Of a DNA stretch of 37,601 nucleotides, positions 34,617 through 37,601 are shown one piece after another. The notes below the pieces were generated by a model. That model searched no databases. It saw only the letters and a program-made list of their open reading frames with translations, and was not told where the DNA came from. Within the stretch, counting starts at the first letter, position 1. The number at the start of each line of letters is the position of its first letter. Location of the stretch: NCBI RefSeq assembly GCF_014596445.1, contig NZ_MECL01000039.1, forward strand, positions 1-37,601. The letters run 5' to 3'. The position numbers and the translations under genes are program-made. This DNA is from Streptomyces sp. CBMA29 (GTDB lineage Bacteria > Actinomycetota > Actinomycetes > Streptomycetales > Streptomycetaceae).

Positions 34617-36739
34617 GCAGCACCACCGAGCTGTTGAAGGGGGCGGCCGAGCGGTTCCCCGGCGAGGTCGTCACCCAGGCCCAGGTGCGGCACCTGGAGC
34701 TGCCGGGCGCGGGCCGTTTCGCGCTGATCACGCTGGACAACGGCCTGGACCACACCAAACCGACCACCTTCGGCCCGCAGTCGCTGGCCAACCTGGACGC
34801 GGCGCTCGACCAGGTCGAGAAGGAGGCGGCGGAGGGCGCGATCACCGGCGTCGGCATCACCGGCAAGCCGTTCATCTTCGCGGTCGGCGCCGATCTCAAG
34901 GGCGTCGAGGTGCTCAAGACGCGCGACGAGGCGCTGACCATCGGCCGGAGCGGCCACGAGGTCTTCAAGCGGCTCCAGTCGCTGGCCGTGCCCACCTTCG
35001 CGTACTACAACGGCGCGGCCATGGGCGGCGGTGTCGAGGTCGGTCTGCACTGCGCCTACCGCACGGTGTCCGCGTCGCTGCCCGCCTTCTCGCTCCCCGA
35101 GGTCTTCCTCGGCCTGGTGCCCGGCTGGGGCGGCTGCGTACTGCTGCCGAATCTGATCGGCGCGGACCGCGCGGTCACCGTCATCATCGAGAATTCGCTC
35201 AACCAGAACCGTCAGCTCAAGGGCGCCCAGGTGTACGAACTGGGCATCGCCGACGCACTGTTCGAGGCGGCGGACTTCCTGGAGCAGTCACTGGCCTGGA
35301 CCGCGGCCGTCCTCAAGGGCGAGCTGGAGGTGGCCCGCGCCGAGGTGGACCGCGGCGAGGCGTGGGACCAGGCCGTGGCCCGCGGCCGGGCCGTGGCGGA
35401 CAGCAGGGTGCACGGGGCGGCGCCTGCCGCGTACCGCGCGCTGGACATCATCGCCGCGGCGAAGAACGGCGATCTGCGGCAGGGCTTCGACGCCGAGGAC
35501 GCGGCGCTCGCCGACCTCATCATGGGCGGCGAACTGCGCAGCGGCATCTACGCCTTCAACCTGGTGCAGAAGCGCGGCAAGCGCCCGGCGGGCGCGCCCG
35601 ACAAGTCGCTGGCCCGCCCGGTGTCCAAGGTCGGCGTGGTCGGCGCGGGCCTGATGGCCTCGCAGCTCGCGCTGCTCTTCGCCCGCCGCCTGGAGGTGCC
35701 GGTCGTGCTGACCGACATCGACCAGGCGCGGATCGACAAGGGCGTGGGCTACGTCCACGGCGAGATCGACAAGCTGCTCGCCAAGGGCCGGGTCGGCCAG
35801 GACAAGGCCAACCGCCTCAAGGCGCTGGTATCCGGGCACCTGGACAAGGCGACCGCCTTCGGTGACGCGGACTTCGTCATCGAGGCCGTCTTCGAGGAGA
35901 TGGGCGTCAAGCAGCAGGTCTTCGCGGAACTGGAGGCGGTGGTGCGCCCGGACGCGATCCTGGCCACCAACACCTCCTCACTGTCGGTCTCCGAGATGGC
36001 CTCGAAGCTGGAGCACCCGGAGCGGGTCGTCGGCTTCCACTTCTTCAACCCGGTCGCGGTACTGCCGCTGCTGGAGATCGTCCGCGCCGAGCGGACCGAC
36101 GACGCGTCGCTGGCCACCGCCTTCGGCGTGGCGAAGAAGCTGAAGAAGACCGCGGTGCTGGTGAAGGACGCCCCGGCGTTCGTCGTCAACCGCATCCTGA
36201 CCCGCTTCATGGGCGAGATCCAGAACGTCATCGACGAGGGCACGCCGGTCGCCGTCGCGGAGAAGGCCGTCGAACCGCTCGGCCTGCCGATGTCGCCGCT
36301 GGTGCTGCTCGAACTGGTCGGCCCGGCCATCGGTCTGCACGTCTCCGAGACACTGCACGGCGCCTTCCCCGACCGCTTCACCGTCTCGGAGAACCTGGCG
36401 GCCGTGGTCAAGGCGGGCAAGCGCGGCTTCTACGTCTACGACTCAGGGGTGCCGGAGCTGGACCCCGAGGTCGCCGCGCTGCTCAAGCAGGGCGACTCGG
36501 TGCTCACCGAGGCGCAGGTCCGCGACCGGGTGCTGGACGCCGTCGCGCAGGAGATCGGCCTGATGCTGGACGAGGGCGTGGTGGCCGAGGCGCAGGACAT
36601 CGACCTGTGCCTGATCACGGGCGCGGGCTGGCCCTTCCACCTGGGCGGCATCACCCCGTACCTGGACCGTGAGGGCGTGTCCCAGCGGGTGAACGGCATG
36701 CCGTTCCTGGCACCGGGCGTGGCGAGCGTCCCCGCCTAG
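34613..36739 (+). CDS. fadB: Fatty-acid oxidation multifunctional enzyme FadB
   Basis: A 708-residue fusion of enoyl-CoA hydratase (about 1-300) and 3-hydroxyacyl-CoA dehydrogenase (about 335-700). The hydratase part shows the oxyanion loop FAVGADLKG, AMGGGVEVGLHC and PEVFLGLVPGWGG. The dehydrogenase part shows VGVVGAGLMASQLALLFARR, TNTSSLSVSEMA, the catalytic His in FHFFNPVAVLPLLEIV and KDAPAFVVNRIL. The nucleotide motif reads GAGLMA rather than GAGTMG, as I recall for actinobacterial members. GTG 34613 overlaps the fadA stop, so translation is coupled and equal subunit amounts are expected. A strong terminator follows. Confidence 0.94.
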   Translation: MSSTTELLKGAAERFPGEVVTQAQVRHLELPGAGRFALITLDNGLDHTKPTTFGPQSLANLDAALDQVEKEAAEGAITGVGITGKPFIFAVGADLKGVEVLKTRDEALTIGRSGHEVFKRLQSLAVPTFAYYNGAAMGGGVEVGLHCAYRTVSASLPAFSLPEVFLGLVPGWGGCVLLPNLIGADRAVTVIIENSLNQNRQLKGAQVYELGIADALFEAADFLEQSLAWTAAVLKGELEVARAEVDRGEAWDQAVARGRAVADSRVHGAAPAAYRALDIIAAAKNGDLRQGFDAEDAALADLIMGGELRSGIYAFNLVQKRGKRPAGAPDKSLARPVSKVGVVGAGLMASQLALLFARRLEVPVVLTDIDQARIDKGVGYVHGEIDKLLAKGRVGQDKANRLKALVSGHLDKATAFGDADFVIEAVFEEMGVKQQVFAELEAVVRPDAILATNTSSLSVSEMASKLEHPERVVGFHFFNPVAVLPLLEIVRAERTDDASLATAFGVAKKLKKTAVLVKDAPAFVVNRILTRFMGEIQNVIDEGTPVAVAEKAVEPLGLPMSPLVLLELVGPAIGLHVSETLHGAFPDRFTVSENLAAVVKAGKRGFYVYDSGVPELDPEVAALLKQGDSVLTEAQVRDRVLDAVAQEIGLMLDEGVVAEAQDIDLCLITGAGWPFHLGGITPYLDREGVSQRVNGMPFLAPGVASVPA

Positions 36740-36747
36740 AACGTACG

Positions 36748-36799
36748 CGGCGAAGCGCCGGACGGCCCCGATGTCGCGGGGCGGTCCGGCGCTTCGCCG
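36748..36799. terminator. Bidirectional terminator, fadB / SPFH gene
   Basis: CGGCGAAGCGCCGGAC (36748-36763) pairs perfectly with GTCCGGCGCTTCGCCG (36784-36799), 16 bp, with an additional inner CCCC/GGGG pairing. It lies between convergent genes and is symmetrical, so it should stop transcription from both sides. Confidence 0.9.
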
Positions 36800-36832
36800 T
36801 TCCGGCTCAGCTCACGCGGGTCCCGGCGCGGC

Positions 36833-37601
36833 TCACTTCTTCGGCACGGTCGTGCACAGCGCCACCGTCAGGTCCCGTACCAGTGCCTTGCGTTCGTAGT
36901 CGTCGAGCTGGACGAGGCCGCGCTCGGTGATGCCGCGGACCGTCTCGGCGACAGTGGCCAGGACGTCGTCGAGTACGGCTCTGCGGTGTTTGGCGTCCAG
37001 CGCGGCGATCTGGGCGCGCCGCATGGCCGCGGCGACCTCGGGGGCGTAGTCGAGGCGGACCGGGGTGGCGGAGAAGACCTCGATGCCGACCGGGCGCTGG
37101 TCGGCGGCGATCAGCTTGGTGAGGTGGTCGCCGAGCCGTTCGCTGTCGCGCAGGGTGGGCGCGGCGCCCCGGAAGTCGTCGGCCGGGTGCCGGGAGACGG
37201 CCAGCGCGACGGCCGCCTCGACCTGCTCGCGCAGAAACAGGTTGTGGTCGTCGACGGCGAAGGCCGCCTTGGCGGTGTCCCTGACCCGCCACACCAGCAG
37301 GACGCTGACCTGGAGCGGGGTGCCGTTGGCGTCGACCGCGTCGATCGGGCGGCTGCGCCAGTGCCGCAGTGACACGTCGAGCCTGCGGCGGGTGAGCAAG
37401 GGGCTGATCCAGAGCAGGCCGGTGCGGCGGACCGTGCCGCGGTAGGAGCCGTGCCGGGTGAGCACCCAGACGCTGCCGTTGCGGCCCCTGGTGAGGCCGC
37501 CCGCGGCGAAGGCGGCGACCGCGGCGAGCAGCAGGACGCCGCTCCACAGGCCGCTGGCGGAGCCGCCGCCGGGCGGGGGCGGCAGCAGGGGGCGGCCGGC
37601 G
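36833..37601 (-). CDS. SPFH/band-7 (slipin-like) membrane protein, 5' end cut by window
   Basis: The frame runs off the right edge, so the N-terminus is missing. The visible 255 residues include a transmembrane helix (SGVLLLAAVAAFAAGGL) followed by RGRNGSVWVLTRHGSYRGTV and RTGLLWISPLLTRRRLDVSL, the SPFH domain core. ANGTPLQVSVLLVWRVRDTAKAAF and REQVEAAVALAVSRHPADDF follow, then a helical C-terminus (RRAQIAALDAKHRRAVLDDV). SPFH proteins oligomerise on the inner membrane and organise membrane microdomains or scaffold proteases. The stop lies 33 bases from the shared terminator. The partner, often an NfeD-like protein, is not seen in this window. Confidence 0.85.
   Translation of the reverse strand, partial: AGRPLLPPPPGGGSASGLWSGVLLLAAVAAFAAGGLTRGRNGSVWVLTRHGSYRGTVRRTGLLWISPLLTRRRLDVSLRHWRSRPIDAVDANGTPLQVSVLLVWRVRDTAKAAFAVDDHNLFLREQVEAAVALAVSRHPADDFRGAAPTLRDSERLGDHLTKLIAADQRPVGIEVFSATPVRLDYAPEVAAAMRRAQIAALDAKHRRAVLDDVLATVAETVRGITERGLVQLDDYERKALVRDLTVALCTTVPKK

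Overview
This is an ordinary-looking stretch of chromosome from a high-GC actinomycete, most likely Streptomyces or a close relative. Third codon positions are almost all G or C and GTG starts are frequent. Several genes look leaderless. Families I associate with Streptomyces are present: a SAV2148-type HEPN protein, DUF3000, a TIGR04222 membrane protein, and the actinobacterial form of the heme pathway. I see no tRNA, rRNA, prophage, transposase or CRISPR array.

Layout. (1) 1-5200: the 3' tip of an unknown gene, an MMPL/RND exporter, an ECF sigma factor with a C-terminal SnoaL-like domain, a small STAS protein encoded convergently and overlapping the sigma 3' end, and an APH-fold phosphotransferase. 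(2) 5300-7450, minus strand: a DEDDh 3'-5' exonuclease and a HEPN protein. (3) 7690-15900: the glycogen/trehalose block glgX, treY and treZ, interrupted between treY and treZ by a GNAT acetyltransferase with an unusual leader. A 50-residue zinc-ribbon protein is translationally coupled to treZ. (4) 15900-18000, minus strand: zapE then a PPK2-type polyphosphate kinase. (5) 18100-21650: a RibD-C type reductase, a UspA-like protein, and murC-msrB. (6) 21650-25450: a repeat-rich convergent gap, a one-chain ABC transporter, a divergent PTH2-type peptidyl-tRNA hydrolase, and a TIGR04222 protein. (7) 25390-30810: heme genes hemG-hemQ and hemE on the minus strand, with a DUF4349 lipoprotein between them on the plus strand, then DUF3000. 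(8) 31000-37601: an orphan LuxR-type response regulator, RNase D, the coupled beta-oxidation pair fadA-fadB, and a truncated SPFH/band-7 gene.

How the genes work together. glgX trims glycogen, and TreY plus TreZ convert the maltodextrins to trehalose. HemE, HemG (CgoX) and HemQ (ChdC) are three steps of the coproporphyrin-dependent heme pathway; the ferrochelatase is elsewhere. FadA and FadB form a beta-oxidation complex.

The most interesting signals are regulatory. A perfect match to the mycobacterial RecA-NDp (PafBC-type) DNA-damage promoter sits directly on the 5' end of the ECF sigma gene and implies leaderless translation. A near match with identical spacing lies upstream of the exonuclease. 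The GNAT gene is preceded by two ATGA-overlapping mini-ORFs and mutually exclusive base-pairing segments, the layout of a ribosome-mediated attenuator.
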